This document shows, piece after piece, positions 56,182-64,000 of a DNA stretch of 64,000 nucleotides (position 1 is the first letter of the stretch; every line of letters begins with the position of its first letter). The notes beneath the pieces are model-generated. The model made no database searches. It was not told where the DNA came from and was given only the letters and a program-made list of their open reading frames with translations. The stretch is from Salinispora fenicalii. GTDB lineage: Bacteria; Actinomycetota; Actinomycetes; Mycobacteriales; Micromonosporaceae. The DNA lies in contig NZ_AZWQ01000018.1 in assembly GCF_000514815.1 (NCBI RefSeq), forward strand, positions 62,118 through 126,117, read 5' to 3'. The position numbers and the translations under genes are program-made.

Positions 56182-56211
56182 AGCTCGAAAATACCGAACT
56201 AGGCGGACTGT

Positions 56212-56691
56212 TCAGCGAACCGCGTCAGCGGTGGGCGCCGGACCAACTGGGTCGGCCGCAGCCGAGACGGCACCGCCCGGCGCCGCGGCACCCGAGCCGC
56301 GTCGATCCCACCACAGACCCGCAGCGGTCGCCAACGCGCCCAGCGCCTCCCAGGCAGCCACCCCGAAGAACCGGCCCGGAGCGACGTCCACCAGCACCAG
56401 GACGCTGAACACGGTGAACGTGAGGAGCCGAAACCCAACCGTGAACCGATAGAAGGCCCGCCACTCGGTCGCCGAGGCGAGCAGATAGTAGACCCCCATG
56501 TTGAACGATGCCATCGAGGACGCTGTCAGGAACGTAACGGTGTAGTCACCCGACGCGCGGGACTCCAACACCTCGAAGCCAAGCAACCGCAGCAGCACCT
56601 CCGGCCAGATCAACCCGACCGCGCCCACAAGCAATGCGAGCAGGCCAAAGACCGCGACTGTCCAACCGGCAGCGGAACGCGGCAGCTTCAT
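56212..56691 (-). CDS. Small four-helix membrane protein
   Basis: A 159-residue protein with four hydrophobic helices (about 10-30, 48-72, 82-102, 108-128) and a Pro/Ala-rich tail. It has no enzymatic motif. The topology and a first-helix LALLVGAVGLIWPE resemble DUF4345-like membrane proteins, but I do not claim that family. ATG 56691 starts the protein directly before the first helix. It lies 30 bases upstream of the kinase gene on the same strand and may be co-expressed with it. Confidence 0.7.
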   Translation of the reverse strand: MKLPRSAAGWTVAVFGLLALLVGAVGLIWPEVLLRLLGFEVLESRASGDYTVTFLTASSMASFNMGVYYLLASATEWRAFYRFTVGFRLLTFTVFSVLVLVDVAPGRFFGVAAWEALGALATAAGLWWDRRGSGAAAPGGAVSAAADPVGPAPTADAVR

Positions 56692-56822
56692 CAGACCCCT
56701 TCCCGTTCAGCACGCCCACATCCCGGGATCGTGCGCGGCCCCCACGCTATCGACCACCCACCCTGTCCCGCATCACCGGAATTGCCAAAATCTTGCCACC
56801 GGCGACGCCGCCAACGGCCGGA

Positions 56823-59800
56823 TCAGTCGTCCGCCGTCAACCGGCCGAGAAGGTCATCCGCGTCCCGCCGCTCGCTCCGCTGCTCGGTCGCGTACGCCAG
56901 GCGTACCGCCTCCTCGGCGCTGGCCCGCGCCGCCACCGATCCGCCGGTAGCCGCGAACGCCTTCGCCAACACGACGGCGGCGATCACCTGGCTGCGCACG
57001 TCCTCCGCTGGGACCGTATGGGCCCGCTGCGCCCAGTCCAGCGCCTGCTCGGCCTGCCCGTGGGCGAGCAGGGCAGAGGCGTACTGGGCCAGCGTCAGAC
57101 GACGGGAGAAGAGCAATGCCGGGGTGGTCTGCGCGGCGGTCGCCACCGGGGCGAGCAGGCCGACCGCGGCGGCGGGATCACCGGCCGCCAGCCGGGCGGT
57201 AGCCAGCAGCACCCGCGGCGCCACCTGCGCCGGCGCCCACGGGTTGTACGGCTCGACGGCGGTCAGCACCGCCTGCGCCTCCCGCTCGGCAAGGTCGTGG
57301 TCGCCCGAGTCCAACGCCACGAAACCCCGCAGCGTGCCAGCCATGCCGGTCAACAATGGATGCGAGGTACGGCGGGCGTACTCCATCGCGTCGGTGAGCA
57401 GATCCGCGGCGTGCTCCGGCTCGCCCAGGCCGCGCGCGACGACCCCACGCACCACCAACGCGAAGCCCCGCCCCCACTCGTCGGAGGCGGCGTCGAAGTC
57501 CCGATACGCCCGCCGGGCCGCCCGGTCGGCCTCGGCCAGATCACCCAGCTCGGCGGTGGCGAACGCCTCCACCGCCCGCAGGGTGCCGACCGCCCACTGT
57601 TCGCCGACCCGCTCACCGAACGGCAGGAACGCCCGGGCGAGGCGGCCCGCCTCGTGCAGCCGGCCGGCGAGCAGCCGGGCGAAGGCGGTGGTGCCCCGCA
57701 GCCAGGCCCGCCCGTACGGATCCTTCAGCTCGGCGAACAACCGCGCGGCTCGGCCGAGTACGGCGTCGGTGCCGGCGAAGTCGCCCCGGGTGGTGGTGAC
57801 CCAGGCCAGGTTCTGCAACGACCACGCCTGCCCGCGGCGGTCCTGCACCGCGAGACTGGTCTGGTACGACGCGGCCAGTCGGCTGCTCGCCTGCCCCAGC
57901 CGGCCGGCGATGAAATCGGCCATCCCGAGCTGCCGCATCGCCGCCGCACGCAGCGTCGGCAACTCGTGGGCGGAGGCGACCTGCAACGCCTCCTGCCACG
58001 AACTCACCGCCCGGTCCGGGTCGCCGACCGCCTGGTGCGCCTGCCCAGCCAGGAGTAGTGCACTGGCCCGGGTAGCCGCCTCGTCCCCGGCGTTGGCGGC
58101 GATCTTCTCCGCGTTCGCGAGCGCATCGGCCGCCTTGCCGACCTGGAGCAGCGCCCGCGCGTGTACCACCCGGTCGGCCGCCGGGACCCCGTCGGGAGCC
58201 AGCTCGCTGGCGCGTTCGGCGTACTCCACCGCCAGCAGCGGCTCCCCGACGTACATCGACCGGCGGGCGGCGTTACCCAACGCGGCGATCCCGACCGGGA
58301 TCACGGACCGCGCCGACGCGTCCGGCCGCAGACCCACCGCGTCGGCGAGTGCGGTCGCCCGCTCCACGTGGCCGGCCACAAAGTCATCCCGGGCGGCTTC
58401 GGTGAACCCACCGGAGGCAGGGGTGCCGGTCGGCGGATCGGCCGCCGCCCAGCGGGCGAGCGCCGCATGTCGTTCGGCCAGTTCGGCCTTGCTGACCCCG
58501 ACGTAGGCCGCCTCGCGCATCAGCGGAGTGGCGAACGTGTGGCCAGACCACGCGCGGTGCAACATCCGGCGTTGCAGCAACTCCTCGACCGCGCGCTCCA
58601 GCTCCACGGCCGCCACCGCCGCCGGCCGACCGTCCCGACCGCTCCGCTGCTCCCGCAACGCCTCCAGCGCCCCCGCCGGTACGGTGTCGCCGACCACCGC
58701 CGCGTCCCGCAGCACCGAACGGGCGTCCGGCGGCAACGCGTCGATTCGCGCGGCGAGCACGGCCGCGAGGTCACGGGAGAGAAGCTGGCTGTCGAGCGAG
58801 CCCGGCACGAGCTGCCAGTCATCGTCGGTACCGGCGGTCAGCGCACCCCGCTCCATCAGCAGGGTGACCAGCTCAGCCAGGTAGAACGGGTTCCCCTGCG
58901 CGGTGGCGAGCAGGCGATCGGCATCGACCTGCGGCAGCCGGCCCCCACTGAGGTAGCTGGTGAGCAGCCGCGCGGCATCCGCGCCGCGCAGCGGGGGCAA
59001 CGCATGGACCTCGGCGTCGGCCACCCGGGTCAGGGCGCCCGCGGTGCGGACCAGTTCCGGCCGGCCCAGCAGCAGCACCAGCACCGGGCCGGCGAGCCGG
59101 GACAGGGTCTCGCCGAGCGCGTGGGTGCTCTCGGTGGTCGCGTCGTGCAGATCGTCGACCACGACCACCAGCGGCGCTTCCGCGGCGATGGCGCTGAGCA
59201 GGTCGGCGACGGCGGTCGGCACCGCGTCGCCGTCGGCGGATTGACTCGCCGAGCGCCACTCGCCCTGGTCGGCGGGGCCACTGGGCAGTTCCGCATATCC
59301 AAGCAGGGCCAGCAACTGCTCGGTAGCGACCGGCGCGGGGTCGCCACCGGTACGGCCGAGGCGCTGACCGAGCCGACGCAGTCGTTCCTCGACCGCCGGT
59401 CGGGTGAGCGCAGTGGCTGAGTCGGTGGGCAGGCCGACCGCGGCACGGACCAGGTCCGCCAGGGGAGCGAGCCGGCGCCGTTCACCGAACGCGACGCAGC
59501 GCACGGAGAGCACCCGCGCACCGGTGTACGCCGCGAACCGGCCGGCGCCCACGTCGTAGCCGGCGGCGAAACGCTCCACCTCGGTGGCGAAGCGGGACTT
59601 GCCGATGCCGGCCTCGGCGGTCATCAGCAATACCCGGGGCTCACTACGGTCGACCACCTCGGCGAGCCGACCCGCCACCCGCCCGATCTCGGTCTCTCGG
59701 CCGACGAAGGGCGCCTCGTCCCCGAGCCCGGACCGGGTACCCGTGGCGTCCAGCAGGCCAAGCAGTTCATACGCCGTGACCGGCTCGCGCTTGCCCTTCA

Positions 59801-60395
59801 GACGCAGCGGGCGCAGCGCCCGCCAGGAGGCGACGTGCCGGGTGGCGGCGGCGGTCCGGTCCCCCGCGTAGACCGCGCCGACCGCCGCCGCGTCAGCGAG
59901 CCGGGCGGCGGTGTTGACCGTGTCTCCGATGACCGTGTATTCGAGGGCCGCTTGGATTCCGGCGATAACGTCCCCCGTGTTGAGCCCGACCCGCAGGCCC
60001 AGTGGCCCGCCGCCGCCACGTTCGTCGTCGAGGACCCGACGCACCGCCCGCTGCATGGACAGCGCCGCCCGAACGGCACGCTCGGCGTCGTCCTCGTGCG
60101 CCACCGGCGCACCGAAGACCGCCATGATGCCGTCCCCGGTCAGCTTGTCGACGTGCCCGCCGAAGGTCTTGACCGCACCGGCCAGCGCCGCGAGCACCCG
60201 GTCGGTCACGGCACCGACCCGCTCCGGGTCAAGATCCTCCGACCAGGAAGTGAAGTCGGACAGGTCACCGAAGAGCACGGTGACCACCCGACGTTCGGTG
60301 GCCGGGAGCGTCGCCGCAGCCGGCAGCGCGGCGCCGCAGTAGTGGCAGAACCGGGCACCAGGCACCGCGACGGTTCCACACACCGGGCAGGTCAC
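56823..60395 (-). CDS. Class III nucleotide cyclase fused to AAA-type ATPase and TPR region
   Basis: A 1190-residue cytoplasmic protein. A zinc ribbon (CPVCG...CHYCG, residues 3-21) is followed by a class III cyclase domain (about 35-215) with metal-binding Asp residues in VLFGDLSDFTSW and KLTGDGIMAVFG, and the transition-state Asn/Arg in GDTVNTAARLAD. Next comes a STAND/AAA ATPase (Walker A TAEAGIGKSRF at about 258; Walker B VVVVDDLHD), then about 550 residues of helical TPR-like repeats. GTG 60395 has GGAG 5 bases upstream and overlaps the MBL stop (GTGA 60392-60395). Whether it makes cAMP or cGMP is not proven. Confidence 0.92.
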   Translation of the reverse strand: MTCPVCGTVAVPGARFCHYCGAALPAAATLPATERRVVTVLFGDLSDFTSWSEDLDPERVGAVTDRVLAALAGAVKTFGGHVDKLTGDGIMAVFGAPVAHEDDAERAVRAALSMQRAVRRVLDDERGGGGPLGLRVGLNTGDVIAGIQAALEYTVIGDTVNTAARLADAAAVGAVYAGDRTAAATRHVASWRALRPLRLKGKREPVTAYELLGLLDATGTRSGLGDEAPFVGRETEIGRVAGRLAEVVDRSEPRVLLMTAEAGIGKSRFATEVERFAAGYDVGAGRFAAYTGARVLSVRCVAFGERRRLAPLADLVRAAVGLPTDSATALTRPAVEERLRRLGQRLGRTGGDPAPVATEQLLALLGYAELPSGPADQGEWRSASQSADGDAVPTAVADLLSAIAAEAPLVVVVDDLHDATTESTHALGETLSRLAGPVLVLLLGRPELVRTAGALTRVADAEVHALPPLRGADAARLLTSYLSGGRLPQVDADRLLATAQGNPFYLAELVTLLMERGALTAGTDDDWQLVPGSLDSQLLSRDLAAVLAARIDALPPDARSVLRDAAVVGDTVPAGALEALREQRSGRDGRPAAVAAVELERAVEELLQRRMLHRAWSGHTFATPLMREAAYVGVSKAELAERHAALARWAAADPPTGTPASGGFTEAARDDFVAGHVERATALADAVGLRPDASARSVIPVGIAALGNAARRSMYVGEPLLAVEYAERASELAPDGVPAADRVVHARALLQVGKAADALANAEKIAANAGDEAATRASALLLAGQAHQAVGDPDRAVSSWQEALQVASAHELPTLRAAAMRQLGMADFIAGRLGQASSRLAASYQTSLAVQDRRGQAWSLQNLAWVTTTRGDFAGTDAVLGRAARLFAELKDPYGRAWLRGTTAFARLLAGRLHEAGRLARAFLPFGERVGEQWAVGTLRAVEAFATAELGDLAEADRAARRAYRDFDAASDEWGRGFALVVRGVVARGLGEPEHAADLLTDAMEYARRTSHPLLTGMAGTLRGFVALDSGDHDLAEREAQAVLTAVEPYNPWAPAQVAPRVLLATARLAAGDPAAAVGLLAPVATAAQTTPALLFSRRLTLAQYASALLAHGQAEQALDWAQRAHTVPAEDVRSQVIAAVVLAKAFAATGGSVAARASAEEAVRLAYATEQRSERRDADDLLGRLTADD

Positions 60396-61219
60396 GTCTG
60401 CTCCAACTCCGAATCGGTGGCACCGGATTCCCGGCCCAGGTACGCCAACTGCGCCCGGACCGACCATTGGGCGGCCCACCACAGTGATCGATCGACATCG
60501 GCGTAGACGACCGCCACTACCTCGGCCGCGGTACGGGCGCCGGCGTCGAGCGCGGCTCGGACCTGGTCGAGTCGGGCCCGCCGGTGGGCCAGGTAGAACT
60601 CCGCCGCGGCGCCGCAGTCTGCCAGCGCCGGGCCGTGCCCGGGCAGCGCGGGGATGCCGGCGTAGGTCGAGAGCAGTTCCAGACTGGCCAGGTAGTCCCC
60701 GAGGTGGCCATCCGGGTGGGCGACCACGGCGGTGCCCTGACCGAGGATGGTGTCACCGGTGAAAACCACCCGCTCGCCGCCGTACGTCACGAGGAAACAG
60801 ACCGAGTCGGCGGTGTGCCCGGGGGTGCCCAGTAGGCGGAGTTCCAGCGGGTTGCCGTCGAGCCCACCGAGGTCCCCGGTCAGCGGCGTACCGCCGATGG
60901 TGTGTGCCGGGTCCGCGGCGCGCACGGGTGCCCCGCCGAGCAGGTCGTGTAGGCGCGCTGAGCCTTCGGTGTGGTCGGGATGCCCGTGGGTGATCAGCAC
61001 CTGCGCGATCGGCCCCTGGGCGGCGATCGCGGCCAGGTGTACCTCGTCGGCCGGCCCGGGGTCGATCACCACCGCGGGTTCACCGGGGGCGGCGCGAAGC
61101 ACCCAGGTATTGGTTCCAGTCAACGTCATCGGCCCGGGGTTCGGTGCCCGCAGCAGCGTGACCCACCCCGGCAGCGCGCCCGCGAGAGCTGTCGCCGGCG
61201 CCGTGAAGTGCCCGCTCAT
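60392..61219 (-). CDS. MBL-fold metallo-hydrolase
   Basis: A 275-residue metallo-beta-lactamase-fold protein. Zinc motif LITHGHPDHTEG (TxHxHxDH type), further ligands in GTPGHTADS and FTGDTILGQG, and a late ALPGHGPAL. The C-terminal helical domain resembles LACTB2-like hydrolases. It is the counterpart of Mycobacterium Rv3677c, next to RidA in the same order. ATG 61219 fits the family start MSGHFTAPA. It ends inside the cyclase start. Substrate unknown. Confidence 0.92.
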   Translation of the reverse strand: MSGHFTAPATALAGALPGWVTLLRAPNPGPMTLTGTNTWVLRAAPGEPAVVIDPGPADEVHLAAIAAQGPIAQVLITHGHPDHTEGSARLHDLLGGAPVRAADPAHTIGGTPLTGDLGGLDGNPLELRLLGTPGHTADSVCFLVTYGGERVVFTGDTILGQGTAVVAHPDGHLGDYLASLELLSTYAGIPALPGHGPALADCGAAAEFYLAHRRARLDQVRAALDAGARTAAEVVAVVYADVDRSLWWAAQWSVRAQLAYLGRESGATDSELEQT

Positions 61220-61252
61220 GGCTGCGATCGTACGACCACCGGCAGCAGCCTC

Positions 61253-61325
61253 CGCGATCTTGCACCTCCAACCTCCGCTTCGTACCCGTTCAGGGGTTTT
61301 GACCGGCGGGAAGTGCAAGATCGCG
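61253..61325. repeat. Long-arm inverted repeat (REP/MITE-like)
   Basis: CGCGATCTTGCAC (61253-61265) is repeated inverted as GTGCAAGATCGCG (61313-61325), a perfect 13-bp dyad separated by 47 bases. It fills the 113-bp gap between ridA and the MBL gene. The size suggests a small palindromic interspersed element or a long-loop RNA hairpin. Confidence 0.65.
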
Positions 61326-61332
61326 ACAGGTG

Positions 61333-61794
61333 CTAGGCCGTAACTTCGACGATGACCTCGACCTCGACGGGCGCGTCCAGGGGGAGTTCCGCCACCCCGA
61401 CCGCGCTCCTCGCATGCCGACCGGCCTCGCCGAAGACAGCGCCGAAGAAGTCGGAGGCGCCGTTGATGACGCCCGGCTGGCCGGTGAAGCCCGGGGCGCT
61501 CGCCACGAAGCCGGTCACCTTGACGACCTTGACGATCTGCTCCAGCCCGACCAACGAGTTGATCGCCGCGAGCGCGTTCAGCGCGCACCGCTGGGCCAGT
61601 TCCTTGGCCTGATCAGCAGAGACATCCGCGCCGACCTTGCCCGTGGCGAGCAACTTGCCTTCGGCCATTGGTAGCTGGCCGGAGACGTAAACGTGCTGCC
61701 CGGACCGCACCGCCGGCAGGTAGCTGGCGACGGGGGGCACCACCTCGGGCAACTTGTGCCCCAACTCGGCGAGTTTCGCGTGCGGCCCGGTCAT
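61333..61794 (-). CDS. ridA: RidA-family protein
   Basis: A 153-residue YjgF/YER057c/UK114 family member. LAELGHKLPEVVPPVASYLPAV, VYVSGQLPMAEGKLL, ALNALAAINSLVGLEQIVKVVKVTGFVAS, GASDFFGAVFGEAGRHARSAVGVAELPLDAPVEVEVI carry the family landmarks, including the active-site Arg in RSAVGV and the late Glu in VEVEV. Canonical RidA deaminates reactive enamines. This longer subgroup is the one next to the MBL protein in actinobacteria (Rv3678c). ATG 61794 overlaps the DUF4177 stop. Confidence 0.9.
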   Translation of the reverse strand: MTGPHAKLAELGHKLPEVVPPVASYLPAVRSGQHVYVSGQLPMAEGKLLATGKVGADVSADQAKELAQRCALNALAAINSLVGLEQIVKVVKVTGFVASAPGFTGQPGVINGASDFFGAVFGEAGRHARSAVGVAELPLDAPVEVEVIVEVTA

Positions 61795-61946
61795 GCCTTG
61801 GCCCGCTTCAGGTAGGCGACGAGTTGCTCCGGGTTCGGCCCGGGAACCACGGACACCAGTTCCCAGCCGTCCTCGCCCCAGTTGTCGAGGATCTGCTTGG
61901 TCGCATGGACCAGCAGCGGGACCGTGGCGTACTCCCACTTCTGCAT
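61791..61946 (-). CDS. DUF4177-like small protein
   Basis: A 51-residue protein beginning MQKWEYATVPLLVHATKQIL and containing NWGEDGWELVSVVPG, the conserved core of DUF4177 proteins. It matches Mycobacterium Rv3678A in size and position. The stop overlaps the ridA start (ATGA 61791-61794), so both are translated together. No catalytic residues are known for the family. Confidence 0.85.
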   Translation of the reverse strand: MQKWEYATVPLLVHATKQILDNWGEDGWELVSVVPGPNPEQLVAYLKRAKA

Positions 61947-61994
61947 CGCTGGAAGGCTCTCTTTCCTGGAGTGCGGTTCTTTCCAGAGCACAGC

Positions 61995-62384
61995 CTACGG
62001 TCCGACGACGGGTTGGGGCGCGGGACGTTGCTCAGCCACTGCCTCCCCGCACGGGCCAACGTGTTCGTAGGGCCGTGGACAGCGGGATCGGTCCAGCAGG
62101 GGCAGGTCGCAGAAAACCCGGTGCCGGTTGTTCTGGTCGTCTGCCGTGGAGACGGTGGTCTCTCCGGCGTCAACCGCACCGAGGAAGCTCAGCGAGGTGG
62201 CGATCGTGCCGGCCAGCGCGACAGCGGCGGCGCAGTCCGCGACCCGGATCGGAAGATGCACCACGTAACCGGGCTCCTCCTCGTCCCGGGGCGGCAGAGC
62301 GGACTGGTCCGGGGCACCACCCAAGGCGGGCAGCCGGTTCGCGGCCGGGAGTTGGGTCCGGGGGGTGTTCTCCACGTCGTGCAT
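61995..62384 (-). CDS. Unrecognised small protein
   Basis: A 129-residue protein with no domain I can name. The middle is hydrophobic (IRVADCAAAVALAGTIATSLSF-like stretch, about 50-70), followed by GETTVSTADDQNNRHRVFC and several cysteines (CDLPLLDRSRC, GPCGEAV). GGAGG lies 6 bases before ATG 62384, supporting translation. It is the first gene of the minus-strand DUF4177-ridA-MBL-cyclase series, 48 bases before the DUF4177 gene. The Cys/His pattern could bind metal. Confidence 0.65.
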   Translation of the reverse strand: MHDVENTPRTQLPAANRLPALGGAPDQSALPPRDEEEPGYVVHLPIRVADCAAAVALAGTIATSLSFLGAVDAGETTVSTADDQNNRHRVFCDLPLLDRSRCPRPYEHVGPCGEAVAEQRPAPQPVVGP

Positions 62385-62698
62385 GCCCTGCCTCCGGCGG
62401 TTTGTACCTGATCGTGCCCACGCCGTTCGGCCCGGCCCACGGCCCGATCCCGGCACCATCGGAACGTAGGCCGCTGGTCGATGGCCGCCAACAGGGCGCG
62501 CGGCAATCCAGCTGCCAAGTCACATATGCGACACCTGTCTTGGCGGAATGCGGACAACGGTCGGGGAGGGCGGGTTCCGGACAGAAGAACGACGTCATGC
62601 CAACCGCCGGGCCAACCGCTACTCTTCCGGTCGTAACCGGCGGCCTACCGCCACCCGTCGCCTCGCCGAGCCGACGCAGTCCCATCCCCGGGGGAGCG
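62385..62698. other. 314-bp divergent intergenic region
   Basis: This separates the small minus-strand protein from the plus-strand membrane protein and must contain promoters for both. I saw no clear -35/-10 pair or strong dyad. The Shine-Dalgarno GGAGG for the minus gene lies at its left end and GGGGGAG for the plus gene at its right end. Confidence 0.5.
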
Positions 62699-63292
62699 AT
62701 GTCCCAGCCAGTCAGCGGTGATCCGACCAGTCAGCCCGACGGCCCAGCCGAGGCGGCCATCCCCTCCGCGCCACAACCGGATCCGTCGGCGCTCCCAGCT
62801 CCGGCCACCCCTTACCCTCCAAACCAGCAGAGCCCGGCGCCCCGCCGCCGACGCGGATTGCTGATCGCGTCGATCGCCCTCGCGGCGACCCTGGTGCTAT
62901 GCCTCGGCGGCGGGGTCGCTGCCTTCCTGGCGGTGCGCGCCGCCGAGGACGGCACGGGCGCCGAGGAGCCCACAGCCGCCGTGGAGGAGTTCCTGACCGC
63001 CGTCTACCGGGACCGGGACGCGGCCCAGGCGTCGAGCCTGGTCTGCTCGGCCGCCAAGGACCAGGTGAAGATCTCCGCGAAGGTCGCCGAGGTGGAGGAG
63101 TACGCCGCCGACTACAAAAAGCCGTACTTCCGGTGGAGCCCCCTGAAGGTTGACGACGAGACCGAGGACCGGGCCGTCATCACCACCACCGTCACCATGA
63201 CCACCGCCGACGAGAAGGTCGCTGACCTGCCCCTGCGCCTCACCGTGGTCAAGTCGATGGGTTGGCGGGTCTGCGAGGTGGCGCAAGGGTGA
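62699..63292 (+). CDS. Bitopic membrane protein with extracytoplasmic NTF2-like domain
   Basis: A 197-residue protein. A Pro/Ser/Gln-rich cytoplasmic part (1-48) is followed by a basic RRRRG, one helix (about 53-77), and an extracytoplasmic domain starting TAAVEEFLTAVYRDRD and ending WRVCEVAQG. Two cysteines (in SLVCSAA and the final WRVCE) could pair. It resembles the protein at 8181-8756 in layout and end. ATG 62699 follows GGGGGAG directly. The ArsA-like gene starts 20 bases downstream. Function unknown. Confidence 0.75.
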   Translation: MSQPVSGDPTSQPDGPAEAAIPSAPQPDPSALPAPATPYPPNQQSPAPRRRRGLLIASIALAATLVLCLGGGVAAFLAVRAAEDGTGAEEPTAAVEEFLTAVYRDRDAAQASSLVCSAAKDQVKISAKVAEVEEYAADYKKPYFRWSPLKVDDETEDRAVITTTVTMTTADEKVADLPLRLTVVKSMGWRVCEVAQG

Positions 63293-63312
63293 CGCCTGGT
63301 TAGGCTCGACGG

Positions 63313-64000
63313 GTGGGAGCAGCACAGCGACCGGCCGCGCCGGCCGGCAACGAGTGGCCGGCCCGCCTCCACGTGGTGACCGGCAAGGGCGGCACCGGCA
63401 AGACCAGCGTCGCCGCCGCCCTCGCCCTCGCCCTCGCCGCCGGGGGCCGACGCACCCTACTGGTCGAGGTCGAGGGGCGGCAGGGCATCGCCCAGCTCTT
63501 CGGCGCCGACCCGTTCCCCTACGCCGAGCAGCACCTGACCGACGCCGCGGACGGCGGCGAGGTGCGGGCCCTCGCCGTGGACGCGGAGGAGGCCCTGCTC
63601 GAGTACCTGGACATGTTCTACAAACTCGGCGGGGCCGGGCGGGCCCTGCGCAAGCTGGGCGCCATCGACTTCGCCACCACCATCGCCCCAGGGCTGCGCG
63701 ATGTGCTGCTGACCGGCAAGGTGAAGGAGGCCACCACCCGCACGCTGGGCCAGCAGCGGGTATATGACGCGGTGGTGCTGGACGCCCCGCCGACCGGGCG
63801 GATCGCGCGGTTCCTCAACGTCACCGCCGAGACCGCACGATTGGCCCGGATGGGGCCGATCAAAACCCAGAGTGAGGGGGTCGCCGCGCTGCTGCGCTCC
63901 CCGATGACCGCCGTGCACGTGGTGACGCTGCTCGAGGAGATGCCGGTCCAGGAGACCGCGGACGCCATCGCCGACTTCGCCGCGCTGGGCTTCCCGGTCG
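63313..64000 (+). CDS. ArsA/GET3-like ATPase, 5' part
   Basis: The first 229 codons of a gene that runs off the right edge. GTG 63313 is followed by the deviant Walker A VVTGKGGTGKTSVAAAL (residues about 22-38), with the switch/Walker B region VVLDAPPTGRIARFL and an ArsA-type ADTLL-like switch LLTGKVKEATT. This is the anion-transporting-ATPase family protein found beside RidA/DUF4177 in actinobacteria (Rv3679). It normally pairs with a second paralogue immediately downstream (Rv3680), beyond this window. Confidence 0.93.
   Translation, partial: MGAAQRPAAPAGNEWPARLHVVTGKGGTGKTSVAAALALALAAGGRRTLLVEVEGRQGIAQLFGADPFPYAEQHLTDAADGGEVRALAVDAEEALLEYLDMFYKLGGAGRALRKLGAIDFATTIAPGLRDVLLTGKVKEATTRTLGQQRVYDAVVLDAPPTGRIARFLNVTAETARLARMGPIKTQSEGVAALLRSPMTAVHVVTLLEEMPVQETADAIADFAALGFPV

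Overview
The window is very GC-rich, densely coded actinobacterial chromosome. GTG and TTG starts are frequent and 4-base ATGA/GTGA stop-start overlaps are common. Gene content and order (folE-ftsH-hpt-tilS-DUF2342 protease-dacB-ppa; nth-tlpA-Nudix-marP next to crp; MBL-ridA-DUF4177-ArsA ATPase) match conserved actinobacterial neighbourhoods, also seen in Mycobacterium. The overall style points to a Micromonosporaceae member (Micromonospora/Salinispora type), but the genus is an inference. I recognised no tRNA, rRNA, CRISPR array, transposase, integrase or relaxase.

Region 1 (1-12392, mostly +): a cluster resembling a Gram-positive type IV secretion or conjugation apparatus. It holds a pilin-like small membrane protein (cut by the window edge), a TcpE/PrgI-like membrane protein, a VirB4-like ATPase, a VirB6-like polytopic protein, a VirB8-like single-pass protein and a transglycosylase/M23 cell-wall hydrolase. 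An unrecognised protein built from an internal duplication, an FtsK-like protein with degraded P-loops and a coiled-coil membrane protein follow. No DNA-processing gene is present.

Region 2 (12468-20768): the housekeeping block folE, ftsH, hpt, tilS, a DUF2342 metalloprotease and dacB on the minus strand, with ppa divergent.

Region 3 (20971-29523): a secreted subtilase and a PAP2 phosphatase (+), then the minus-strand set nth-tlpA-Nudix-marP, a CapA-like lipoprotein, cbiZ, and crp (+) with a strong terminator.

Region 4 (29537-56691): about 27 kb of accessory genes lying between crp and the MBL-ridA block that normally follows it. (a) A TetR-controlled operon resembling acyclic-terpene/branched acyl-CoA catabolism (MDMPI-like protein, AtuA, two acyl-CoA dehydrogenases, biotin-dependent carboxylase alpha and beta). 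(b) A secreted beta-helix protein. (c) A ROK-regulated divergon: ROK kinase, M81 peptidase and ROK repressor on one side, and a Dpp-type peptide ABC transporter with a fused double ATPase plus CutC on the other. (d) A nuclease-helicase (DUF2075-like) divergent from a MazG-like pyrophosphohydrolase, a candidate defence pair. (e) A HAD phosphatase, a membrane Ser/Thr kinase and a small membrane protein.

Region 5 (56823-64000): a 1190-residue cyclase/AAA/TPR protein translationally coupled to an MBL-fold hydrolase, then RidA, a DUF4177 protein, an unknown small protein, a membrane-anchored protein and the start of an ArsA-like ATPase.
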